In this document: piece by piece, positions 51,746 through 59,988 of the stretch
Numbering within the stretch: the first letter of the stretch is position 1
Layout: the number at the start of each line of letters is the position of its first letter
Source: Xanthomonas euvesicatoria pv. euvesicatoria
GTDB taxonomy: Bacteria > Pseudomonadota > Gammaproteobacteria > Xanthomonadales > Xanthomonadaceae
Assembly: GCF_020880415.1 (NCBI RefSeq)
Contig: NZ_JAJIUJ010000049.1
Location: 1-64,000 of the forward strand
DNA: 64,000 nt
Reading direction: 5' to 3'
Position numbers and translations under genes: made by a program
Notes under the pieces: generated by a model
The model's database searches: none
What the model was told of the DNA's origin: nothing
The model's input: the letters and a program-made list of their open reading frames with translations, nothing else

Positions 51746-52780
51746 CTACACCATCCCTAGCTGCGAGCGCGCCACGTCCAAAGTCGTCATGATCTGAATG
51801 ACCTCGTCGAGCGGATGCAGCGGCGATTCCATCAATCCCTGGCCGATGTAGCGAGCAGCTGCAGTGGCTTGCCAGGAGAGCGCGCGATAGCCGTCAACAC
51901 CGGTGGGGTCGGTCCAGAGCAACGGTTCGATGGCGTCGCCGTTGCCGACCAGACGCAGCGTGGTCGGGTTATGGAAATCGCCTGCCAGATCGATACGGCC
52001 GGCGCTACCGGTGACATAGGCGGTGGAGCTGCTACGGGCCACGATGGAACTGACCAGGGTGGATTGCGCGTGCCCGCCATGCGACAGCACCACGGTCGAA
52101 TAGGCATCGACGCCGGTCTGGGTGAGCGCGCCCACGGCCGTGATTGCGCTAGGTGCGCCCAACACCATCGAGGAGAACTGCACGGTATAGACGCCCAGGT
52201 CGAGCAACGCCCCGCCCCCGAGTGAAGCATTGCGTTGCCGATGCAGTGGATCGCGAGGCCCCGACTGACTCAGGTCTGCGAACACGTGGCGGACATCGCC
52301 CAACGCTCCATCGGCCAGTAGCTTGCGCACTACCGAGGTGTGTGGAAGATAACGGCTCCACATGGCCTCCATCAGGAACAGTCCGCGCCTACGCGCTTCC
52401 TGCACCAGGATGCGGGCTTCCTGCGCGCAGGTGGTCATGGGCTTTTCGATCAGGACATGCTTGCCCGCACGAAGTGCGAGCAGGCCATGTTCCAGATGTT
52501 CGCTGTGTGGGGTCGCAATGTAGACGATGTCGACGTCCGGGTGATGGACGAGCGCCTCATAGCTGTCACAGGCGTGTTCCATCGCCCAGGTATCGGCGAA
52601 CGTCTGGGCACGTTCGCGGCTGCGCGAGGCCACCGCGAATGGACATTGGCGCGTATTGCGACGCAAGGCATCGACGAATGCGGATGCGATCTTGCCGGGA
52701 CCCAGCACGCCCCAGCGCAATGCCGGTTCGCCCTGGCCTGGCAAGAACAGGTCCGGCGTCGGGAATGTGGTCGGTAGCAT
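51746..52780 (-). CDS. Gfo/Idh/MocA-family oxidoreductase
   Basis: 344 residues. The NAD(P)-binding motif is LRWGVLGPGKIASAFVDAL. DIVYIATPHSEH and the EKP signature in HVLIEKPMTT are family hallmarks. The C-terminal part (GGGALLDLGVYTVQF) matches the substrate-binding/dimerisation domain of the dihydrodiol-dehydrogenase/trans-acting sugar oxidoreductase kind. It is monocistronic in appearance, between a terminator region and a divergent-like gap. The likely substrate is a sugar or sugar derivative; it cannot be named. Confidence 0.9.
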   Translation of the reverse strand: MLPTTFPTPDLFLPGQGEPALRWGVLGPGKIASAFVDALRRNTRQCPFAVASRSRERAQTFADTWAMEHACDSYEALVHHPDVDIVYIATPHSEHLEHGLLALRAGKHVLIEKPMTTCAQEARILVQEARRRGLFLMEAMWSRYLPHTSVVRKLLADGALGDVRHVFADLSQSGPRDPLHRQRNASLGGGALLDLGVYTVQFSSMVLGAPSAITAVGALTQTGVDAYSTVVLSHGGHAQSTLVSSIVARSSSTAYVTGSAGRIDLAGDFHNPTTLRLVGNGDAIEPLLWTDPTGVDGYRALSWQATAAARYIGQGLMESPLHPLDEVIQIMTTLDVARSQLGMV

Positions 52781-53023
52781 GAGGATGTGCTCTGCATCGA
52801 TGGTGTGGTGATGCTAGCAAAGCGCCGACGATGTCAACGACGATGCTCCCCAGGATGCGTCGCTTGCAGGGCATCGACACCTGAGTGAGCGCGAAGTCTT
52901 CATGGCATGACAGTGCACGCAATCGACATCGCGCCTCGTTGGAAGCAGCAATCAGCATGGCCGACTGCAGCGACGATCCCGGAGCGTGCAACACCGGGAT
53001 CGTCACTGCTCGGCTGGTCCTGC

Positions 53024-54337
53024 CTACTGGGGCGCAGCGGCCGCGGCGTCTGGTGTGACGCGCCAGACGATGTTGGCCAGATCATCGGCAACGATCAATG
53101 CACCGCGTGGGTCGACCGTGACACCCACCGGCCGGCCGCGGGTCTTGCCATCTTCGCCATGGAAGCCGGACACGAAGTCGATTGGGTCGCCTGCCGGGCG
53201 ACCGTCGCGGAACGGCACGAACACGACCTTGTAGCCAACCGGCGGATTTCGGTTCCAGCTACCGTGCTCGCCGACGAAGACGCCATCGGCGAACTTGGCG
53301 CCCATTGCGCTGGAAGAAAATGCAACGCCAAGGGCGGCGACATGCGAACCCAGGGCATAGTCCGGCACGATCGCCGATGCCACCTTCTGCGGATCTTGCG
53401 GCATGACGCGCGCGTCCACGTTCTTGCCCCAATAGCTGTAAGGCCAACCGTAGAAACCGCCTTCGCGTACCGAGGTGAGGTAGTCCGGCACCAGGTTGGG
53501 GCCGATTTCATCGCGCTCGTTGACCACTGCCCACAACGCACCGCTACCCGGCTGGATGGCCAGCGCCGTGGGATTGCGGATACCGGTCGCGTACGGTTTG
53601 TGCGCGCCGGTTGCGGCATCCACCTGCCAGATCTGCGCGCGGTCGAGCTCGACGGCCATGCCACGTTCGGTGATGTTGCTGTTGGAGCCGATGGCCACAT
53701 ACAGATAGCGGCCGTCCGCGCTGGCAGTGAGCGCCTTGGTCCAATGATGATTGATGGCCGACGGCAGGTCGGTGACCTTGGTGGGCGCCCCGCTCGCCCG
53801 GGTCTGGCCCTGCCGATACTCGAAGCGTACCAACGCATCCTGGTTCGCTACGTACAGCGCCTCGCCAATCAGCGCCAGCCCGTAGGGCGCATTGAGTTTG
53901 TCGGCAAACACCGTTTTCAGTTCGTAGGTGCCATCGCCATCAGCATCGCGCAACAAGGTCAGGCGATTGCCGCTCTTGGCCTTGGAGGTGCCCTTGGCCT
54001 TGATCGCGCCGGCAATGACATCCTTTGGCTTGAGGTTTGGCGCGCCGCCACCACGGCCTTCTGCCACCAGGATGTCGCCATTGGGCAGCACCAGTGTCTG
54101 GCGCGGAATGCCAAGATCCTTGGCGATCGGGGTGATGCGATAGCCTGCCGGCACGGTGGGCTTGCGCTCGTTCCAGGCGGTGGGCTCGGCAATCTTCATG
54201 TCGGGCAGCAAGCCGCGATCCGGCTCCGGCAGTTCCGGGGTTGCGCCGCGCTGACTGACCTCCGGTGCCTTGCCGCATGCGGCCAGCGCTGCGGCTAGAA
54301 TGGAGACGGTGATGAGACTGGTGGTCTGACGCTTCAT
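53024..54337 (-). CDS. PQQ-dependent sorbosone dehydrogenase-like lipoprotein
   Basis: 437 residues from ATG 54337, with TAGGAGG 6 bases upstream. The signal peptide ends in LAAALAAC, a lipobox. A six-blade propeller of the SGL/soluble-glucose-dehydrogenase kind follows: LAIGSNSN-like VAIGSNSNITERG, RNPTALAIQP, GWPYSYWG and the C-terminal GEHGSWNRNPPVGYKVVFVPF motif. The family oxidises aldoses or sugar lactone precursors in the periplasm with PQQ; the exact substrate is unknown. Translation is coupled to the upstream membrane protein (ATGA). Confidence 0.88.
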   Translation of the reverse strand: MKRQTTSLITVSILAAALAACGKAPEVSQRGATPELPEPDRGLLPDMKIAEPTAWNERKPTVPAGYRITPIAKDLGIPRQTLVLPNGDILVAEGRGGGAPNLKPKDVIAGAIKAKGTSKAKSGNRLTLLRDADGDGTYELKTVFADKLNAPYGLALIGEALYVANQDALVRFEYRQGQTRASGAPTKVTDLPSAINHHWTKALTASADGRYLYVAIGSNSNITERGMAVELDRAQIWQVDAATGAHKPYATGIRNPTALAIQPGSGALWAVVNERDEIGPNLVPDYLTSVREGGFYGWPYSYWGKNVDARVMPQDPQKVASAIVPDYALGSHVAALGVAFSSSAMGAKFADGVFVGEHGSWNRNPPVGYKVVFVPFRDGRPAGDPIDFVSGFHGEDGKTRGRPVGVTVDPRGALIVADDLANIVWRVTPDAAAAAPQ

Positions 54338-54750
54338 CGTGCACCTCCTACGCGCAGACCGGACAATCCTGCCCAGGTCGCAACCAATGCGAACAACGTC
54401 GCAATCGCGGACAGCGCCAGGGCTGCCGGCATGACGGCCCATGCGTCGCGGGCATGATGCAAGGCGTCGAAAAAGCCCACGATCCACGTAGCAATGAGCG
54501 CAATGATGTAGATCAGGTTACGGCTTCCGCGCACCAACGCGACGATGGCGCACACCAGCGCAATCGTGGTCAACACCATCGCGCCTACCAGCAGCCAGGA
54601 TGCGAAGTTGCTCCACTGGATCTGGTAGCTGCTCCAGTAGGCGTAATCGCTGAGCAAGGCGCCGAGAAACAGCGGCCACACACCGCCGAGCACGGCTGCG
54701 TGGAACGGGTGGACGGCCCATGGACGGGCCGGAACGGTCGTTGAATTCAT
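54334..54750 (-). CDS. DUF2231-family membrane protein
   Basis: 138 residues from ATG 54750. The N-terminus AVHPFHAAVLGGVWPLFLGALLSD resembles DUF2231 proteins (HPxHxxLVxFP pattern). About four membrane segments follow, near 20-40, 50-70, 78-95 and 108-128. Its stop overlaps the ATG of the sorbosone dehydrogenase-like lipoprotein. Together they suggest a membrane-linked periplasmic oxidation unit, perhaps with this protein as a membrane anchor or electron acceptor; that is an inference. Confidence 0.8.
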   Translation of the reverse strand: MNSTTVPARPWAVHPFHAAVLGGVWPLFLGALLSDYAYWSSYQIQWSNFASWLLVGAMVLTTIALVCAIVALVRGSRNLIYIIALIATWIVGFFDALHHARDAWAVMPAALALSAIATLFALVATWAGLSGLRVGGAR

Positions 54751-55145
54751 AGCGGACTCATTGGGGGCAATGGCGAAACGTGCCCCGATGCTGACAGCTT
54801 GCATGTGATGAGCAGCGTGATATTCGCGCAATTCGTGCCCGTGCAGATAACCGAAGCTGGCGCTGCCTAGTGCCTTTCGAACGCACGCAGGCTGCATCTA
54901 TTGTCGCGTTCGATGCCTGGGCAGCCTGCTGCCGGGCTGCCTGGGAAGTGCCACCGCATGTCCATAGCGCCCACGCCCTGACCCCACGCGATGCCGGGCC
55001 ACGTGCAGCGCAGACCGTCACTTACGGCTCCCGCTCATCCGCTCCGTCGACCGTTCGATGCCTGTCTCGACCGCACGTCATGCATCGCTGGGCGATGCAC
55101 GGCTCCGCTTCCAAGCTGCGCTCCATCCACTGAAGGAGCAGGTGT
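54751..55145. other. Divergent intergenic region
   Basis: About 395 bases between the DUF2231 gene (minus) and the beta-lactamase-like gene (plus). No supported gene, hairpin or known operator was seen; it should carry both promoters. Confidence 0.4.
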
Positions 55146-56519
55146 ATGAAGACAATTGCGATGATGCTGCTGGCTACCGCGCTGAGCATGGCCGGCACGG
55201 CCCGCGCGACGGGAACCACACCGCCGGCGTCAGCCACGGCCGAATTGGCGCGCGAGGCCGCTGCGTTTTTCAAGGACAGCCAGCCGGGCGGCGTGGTGCT
55301 GGTGACGCGCGGCGATCAGGTGCTGCTGCGCCGGGCCTACGGCATGGCGGACATCGAAAATGGCGTGGCCATGCAACCGGACGCGGCAATGCGGCTGGCT
55401 TCGGTCAGCAAGCAGTTCACCGCCATGGCGGTACTGCAACTGGTGCAGGCGGGCAAGCTGCAACTGGATACCTGCCTGGAGTCAGTGGACCCGGCGCTGA
55501 GCGGCCCGCTCGCCAAGGTCACCGTGCAGCAACTGCTCACGCATACCTCCGGCATCAAGAATGTCAGCAGCATCGCTGCCTCGCGCGCCGCGCGACGGGA
55601 AGACACCGATGCGCGGAGCCTGATGAACTATTTCAAGGACCTGCCGCTGGAGTTTGCTGCGGGCACGCGCTTTCGCTACAGCAACTCCAACTACATCGTG
55701 CTGACCTATCTGATCGAACGTATCACTGCTCAGCCCTACCCGGTCTATATGCAGCAGTCGCTGTTCCAGCCGCTGGGCATGCTGCATACCCGCTACGATG
55801 ACCATCTCACCGTGATCGCCCAACGCGCGCATGGCTATCGCCGCGCGCAGGGCCAGTTGCAGAACGCCGACTTCATCAGCATGTCGCAGCCGCAAGGCGC
55901 GGGCGGTCTGATCAGCACGGTGGACGATCTGGCGATCTGGCACCGCGCATTGCGCGACGGCTTGCCGGTGTCGGCATCGCTGCTGGCGCAGGCGATGCGC
56001 AAGACCACGTTGGCCGATGGCAGCGCCTCGCCCTACGGCTTCGGCTGGATCATCGGCCAGGTAAACGGCATGGCCGACGTGGAGCATGGCGGCTTCATCA
56101 ACGGCTTCAACAGCTATGTGATGCGGGTGACGCAGCCGGACGTCTTCGTGACCGTATTGACCAATGCCGAGTTCCTGGATCCGACCAACCTGAGCGTGCG
56201 TCTGGCCGCCATCGCCGCCGGGCATGCCTATGCGGCGACGGTCGCGCTGCGCAGCCAGGACCGCGCATGGCTGGGCCGTTATCGCTTTGCTGCAGATGAT
56301 GTCCGCGTGCTTGCGGAAGTGGACGGCGCGCTGCAACTGCAGCGCGAGGGAGAAGACCCGGTTGCCGTGCTGCCGCATGCCGACGGCCGTTACTACCTGG
56401 GCGAGAGCCTGGATGCGTTGAGCTTCAACAACGACGGCAATGGCAACGCAGTCATGACCATGCACGACCGCTTGATGGGTGACAACAGCGGCACTCGCGA
56501 ACCGACCGGGGACAACTGA
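55146..56519 (+). CDS. Exported serine beta-lactamase-like hydrolase (class C / DD-peptidase fold)
   Basis: 457 residues. GGAGCAGGT lies upstream of the ATG. A signal peptide (MKTIAMMLLATALSMAGTARA) exports it. SVSK holds Ser86 and Lys89 (SxxK), RYSNSNY gives the second motif (YSN), and HGGFINGF gives the third (HxG). These are the motifs of the beta-lactamase/penicillin-binding superfamily, family S12. A C-terminal domain of ~100 residues follows. It could be an esterase, DD-peptidase or lactamase; the sequence does not decide. Confidence 0.88.
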   Translation: MKTIAMMLLATALSMAGTARATGTTPPASATAELAREAAAFFKDSQPGGVVLVTRGDQVLLRRAYGMADIENGVAMQPDAAMRLASVSKQFTAMAVLQLVQAGKLQLDTCLESVDPALSGPLAKVTVQQLLTHTSGIKNVSSIAASRAARREDTDARSLMNYFKDLPLEFAAGTRFRYSNSNYIVLTYLIERITAQPYPVYMQQSLFQPLGMLHTRYDDHLTVIAQRAHGYRRAQGQLQNADFISMSQPQGAGGLISTVDDLAIWHRALRDGLPVSASLLAQAMRKTTLADGSASPYGFGWIIGQVNGMADVEHGGFINGFNSYVMRVTQPDVFVTVLTNAEFLDPTNLSVRLAAIAAGHAYAATVALRSQDRAWLGRYRFAADDVRVLAEVDGALQLQREGEDPVAVLPHADGRYYLGESLDALSFNNDGNGNAVMTMHDRLMGDNSGTREPTGDN

Positions 56520-56663
56520 CAAGCGGCTGCGCGGCTGCCCTCCGGCGGAATCGGTGCACAGAGTGGGCATATGCCACACGCATGCCCCGTGGCTCGCGTG
56601 CGCCATCGGCACTGATCTGGCAAATTGCCCCCACGTTGCCAGCCACCCAGAAACCGCCGAAAG

Positions 56664-57368
56664 CTAAAGGCTAAGCAGCTCTCTGAAGCGTGCGCTCTGG
56701 CGGCGGGACACTTCCACTTCCAGCCCACCGCGCAGGGTCAGCATCAGGCCGCCGTTGCTCCACGGTGCAACCTGCTCCACGAAGTCGAGATTGACGATGT
56801 ACTTGCGGCTGGCGCGGAAGAATTTGTCCGGCGCCAGCTGCGTTTCAATCGCCCCGAGCGGCCGATACAGCAGTGGCGCGTGGTTCTGGAAGTACACCCG
56901 GCTGTAGTTGCCGACCGCCTCGATCAACCGCACATCGCGCGGCTTGACCAGGAAGCAGTGCTCGCCGTCCTTGATGAAGATGGCGCTGTCCATCGCACGC
57001 CGCACCGGCGGGGCGGCAACCGCGTCGCCTAGTTTCTCGATTGCCTGGGCAAGCCGCTGCGGTTCGATTGGCTTGAGCAGGTAGTCCACCGTGTTGTAGC
57101 CGAACGCCTTGAGCGCATGCGCGTCGAAGGCGGTGGTGAAGATGATGCGCGGAACCCGACTCAGGCGCTCCAGCACATCGAACGCGTTGCCGCCGGGAAG
57201 GTCGATATCCAGAAAGACCACGTCCGGCGTAGCCGATTCGATCAACTGCACCGCACTGTCCACATCATCGGCATGGCCCAGCACACGCAGCTGCGGGTAA
57301 CCCTTGAGCTGATGCTCCAGTTCGAAGCGGGCCAGCTCCGAATCTTCCACGATCACCGCTTCAATCAC
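56664..57368 (-). CDS. LytTR-type response regulator
   Basis: 234 residues from a GTG at 57368 that overlaps the kinase stop (GTGA). An ATG further upstream lies inside the kinase gene and is rejected. The receiver has ED at residues 8-9, phospho-acceptor D54 in VFLDIDLPGG and a conserved Lys in YLLKPI. The C-terminal LytTR DNA-binding domain has VRLIEAVGNYSRVYF, then FFRASRKYIVNLDFV. It is the partner of the upstream kinase. Such pairs regulate virulence or envelope genes in Xanthomonas relatives, but targets are unknown here. Confidence 0.9.
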   Translation of the reverse strand: MIEAVIVEDSELARFELEHQLKGYPQLRVLGHADDVDSAVQLIESATPDVVFLDIDLPGGNAFDVLERLSRVPRIIFTTAFDAHALKAFGYNTVDYLLKPIEPQRLAQAIEKLGDAVAAPPVRRAMDSAIFIKDGEHCFLVKPRDVRLIEAVGNYSRVYFQNHAPLLYRPLGAIETQLAPDKFFRASRKYIVNLDFVEQVAPWSNGGLMLTLRGGLEVEVSRRQSARFRELLSL

Positions 57369-58387
57369 GCGCCCTCTCCAATCCATACATGTGCCACCAC
57401 ACACGTGCCTTCTTCATGTAATTGCAGACCGGCATGTGATCCGAACGAGAGTTGCAGGCGTTGCCGCAGATTCGCCAGGCCCGTGCCGCCGCTGCTGCCG
57501 GCTTGCAATCGCCCGCTGTTGCGCACATGGATATGCAGCGCATCATCCTGCACGGCAATGCCTACCTGCAGATCGCCGACGCTGCTGCTGAGCCCCAGAC
57601 CGTGCTTGATCGCGTTTTCCACCAGCAGCTGCACGCAGAATCGTGGTACCCGTCGCAGCAATGCGGCTGCATCCACGTGTTCGGCATAGCGCAGGCGCTT
57701 GCCGAGTTGCATGCCGACCAAGCCCAGATAGTCGCGCACGACCGCCATTTCTTCGTCCACGGTCACCAGGGCTTCTTCGCCGCCGGTGAACTGGTAGCGC
57801 AGCGTGCTGGCGAAGCGGGTGATCTGTTCGCGTGCCAGCTCTGGATCGATGAGGATGAGCGCTCGAATATTGTTGAGCGTGTTGAAGGTGAAATGCGGGC
57901 TGATATGGCCGAGCAGACGTTGCAACTGCGCCTCCTTGAGCGCCAGCCGCAGATCGTTCTGATGGCGAGTCGCTTCGGCTAGCCGCGTCTGTCTGCTGAT
58001 CGACAGGTAGAGCAGGCTCCAGGCGATGTAGGCCGGCCATAGCAGGGCCGTGCCCGCGATCATCGGCTGCGCCTCGGACAGCGCCATCAACCCCGGCGAG
58101 AATCCGCGCAAGCACAGCAGTACGCCGTGGACCGCCACATCAACGCCCAGCGCCGCCAGCAGGCTGGCAACCAGCAACAGGCCCAGCCAACGCACTTCGC
58201 CGTAGCCATCGGCTTGCAGTGTTCGATAGAGCCGGCGCAGCAGCAGGCTGCCCAGCAACCCGCCCACGCTAAAGCCAGCCACTGCGGCCAACTGCAGCCC
58301 ATCGGGCACCGCTTCCTCGCTAGGCAGAGCGACGTAGGCAATCGCCAGGAACAGCGACCAGCCCAATGCCTGCATCAGCCAGAACAT
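57365..58387 (-). CDS. LytS/YehU-type sensor histidine kinase
   Basis: 340 residues from ATG 58387, with GGAG 8 bases upstream; ATG 58405 is an alternative. About four membrane segments lie between residues 2 and 150. The His_kinase domain has LLGHISPHFTFNTLNNIRAL (usual form INPHFLFN; here ISPHFTFN). The ATPase part has VQLLVENAIKHGLG and GTGLANLRQRL. No large periplasmic sensor is present, so it may sense membrane state or another membrane protein. GTGA coupling with the LytTR regulator. Confidence 0.9.
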   Translation of the reverse strand: MFWLMQALGWSLFLAIAYVALPSEEAVPDGLQLAAVAGFSVGGLLGSLLLRRLYRTLQADGYGEVRWLGLLLVASLLAALGVDVAVHGVLLCLRGFSPGLMALSEAQPMIAGTALLWPAYIAWSLLYLSISRQTRLAEATRHQNDLRLALKEAQLQRLLGHISPHFTFNTLNNIRALILIDPELAREQITRFASTLRYQFTGGEEALVTVDEEMAVVRDYLGLVGMQLGKRLRYAEHVDAAALLRRVPRFCVQLLVENAIKHGLGLSSSVGDLQVGIAVQDDALHIHVRNSGRLQAGSSGGTGLANLRQRLQLSFGSHAGLQLHEEGTCVVAHVWIGEGA

Positions 58388-58608
58388 GCGCCCTACTCCG
58401 CGCATGCCGGGTCTTTCCTTGCCTCTGTCACGCAGCCTCATCTCCGTCCGGCATGCCAGCGACGCGTGCCACCGATGCCCAGGCAGAGAATAGGGCCGAG
58501 TGAAGGCGATTGCACGATATGGATGACCGCCGATGCTTTCTCGGTGCATCGCTGCATCGCTGATCGCACCGGTCGACAACGTAGCCGCCGTGTGCTGGCG
58601 TCTGCGCG

Positions 58609-58884
58609 CTAGCCCTGTGCGTTGCCGGGCGGGGTCGAGCGCGGGCGCGTTTGCTTCTTCAGCAGTTCGCCGATGTATTGCCGGGCCAGTTTGCTGCCGA
58701 TGTCCACTGCAGCCTGCAGCGAACCGAAGGTGGGAGAGCCCGTCAACGGCACCGACTGCCCGCCTACCTGCAAGGTGTCCAGTACCACGCGCTGGCGCTC
58801 TAGCTGACGGGCCACCACGGCATAGGCAATGCCATGCAGCGTGCCTTCCATCGTCAGCAGATCCTCGGGCGATGTGGTGCTCAT
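58609..58884 (-). CDS. Small conserved-looking protein, unknown
   Basis: 91 residues from ATG 58884. Leu/Thr-rich, with TMEGTLHGIAYAVVARQLERQRVVLDTL and a basic Pro-rich tail (KKQTRPRSTPPG). No signal peptide or membrane segment. The start is chosen because upstream residues are not convincing. I do not recognise the family. Confidence 0.5.
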   Translation of the reverse strand: MSTTSPEDLLTMEGTLHGIAYAVVARQLERQRVVLDTLQVGGQSVPLTGSPTFGSLQAAVDIGSKLARQYIGELLKKQTRPRSTPPGNAQG

Positions 58885-59988
58885 CCCCAGCGAGCATAGC
58901 GACGATCGATCAGCGGGGCAGCAGCACACCTTGAACCGTTTACACGACCGCAGTCTGCGCTGCAGCGAGCATCGCCAAACCTGTCGCCGGCACAGGTGGC
59001 GTTGCGCGGCGATCGGCCTTGTGTGATGTAGAACCGCGATGGGGCGTGGCAGAACCTGGCCGCCAGCGTGCGCCGAACGGCGACACCGGACGCAGCCGCG
59101 CAGCGGCAGGCGATGCGCTTCCCGCCCATGACGGTAAGCGTCATCGCTGGCGTTTGACCCGGCCTGCCGTCGGGGAATGCAGCTGCGCGTGTCGGAATTT
59201 AAATCCACACACAGGAAAAAAACACGCGCCATTCAGCTGCGCCCCCGTCTGAAAGATCAACGACCTGAGGCTGCGAGATTTATTCGAAATTGCTGCCCGG
59301 TGTTTAAGCAAGGTGGCGAACTGGTGAATTTGACCCACCTGAAGTGCTGGATTACGCACAATGGGGGTTTGCGCCTGACCTTGCTTATTATATTCCCGTA
59401 AATATATTCAACGAATCGGCAAGAGGAAATGAGCAAATTAGTATAATTTTGCCAGTATCAGTCCGGCCACGAACGTCCTGCGCTAGAGCCCGTTAGATCC
59501 GCTAACTCGCGCTTGAATTCGCTACCCAGCGTAGTGATTTCACCGACAAGGCGGATGCGATTCCCTGATTCACGAAGACCGCAGTCGCATTTAGGATTGT
59601 CGCCCCGCGAGATTTGTGACGCATTATTGTTGAGTACGCTCCGACAATAATCTGCAGGCTCACCTGCTAATGCGCCTCTAATTCGTTTTGGCTATGGATT
59701 AAATCGGCAAATCCTATTTGGGCGATTTTTCTCTGAATAGCAACTGTCCATTCAGATTTCAGAGATCTCAGATAGCGCCGTTAAACAATCTCGCAAGCAC
59801 TGAGTAATACCAAACGTATTTTTCAGATGCTCCGCGGGCGCACTCGTGGGGAAAAGGCGCAGCGGTCGAGAAATGAATAACGCGTGAAATTAATGCCTTC
59901 GCTGGCGATCGCCGGCGAGGGGTCCTTCTGCGCCAAATTTGAATCACCAGCAGTAGCGGCGCACTCAATAACTGGAACCGACCAACCA
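58885..59988. other. ~1.1-kb gene-poor, AT-richer region upstream of the autotransporter
   Basis: No supported gene is seen. The part from about 59175 to 59880 is clearly AT-richer than its neighbours (TTATTATATTCCCGTAAATATATTC at ~59385-59410 is an example). This is consistent with a horizontally acquired or regulatory segment. It likely holds the autotransporter promoter. No IS terminal repeats were recognised. Confidence 0.5.
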
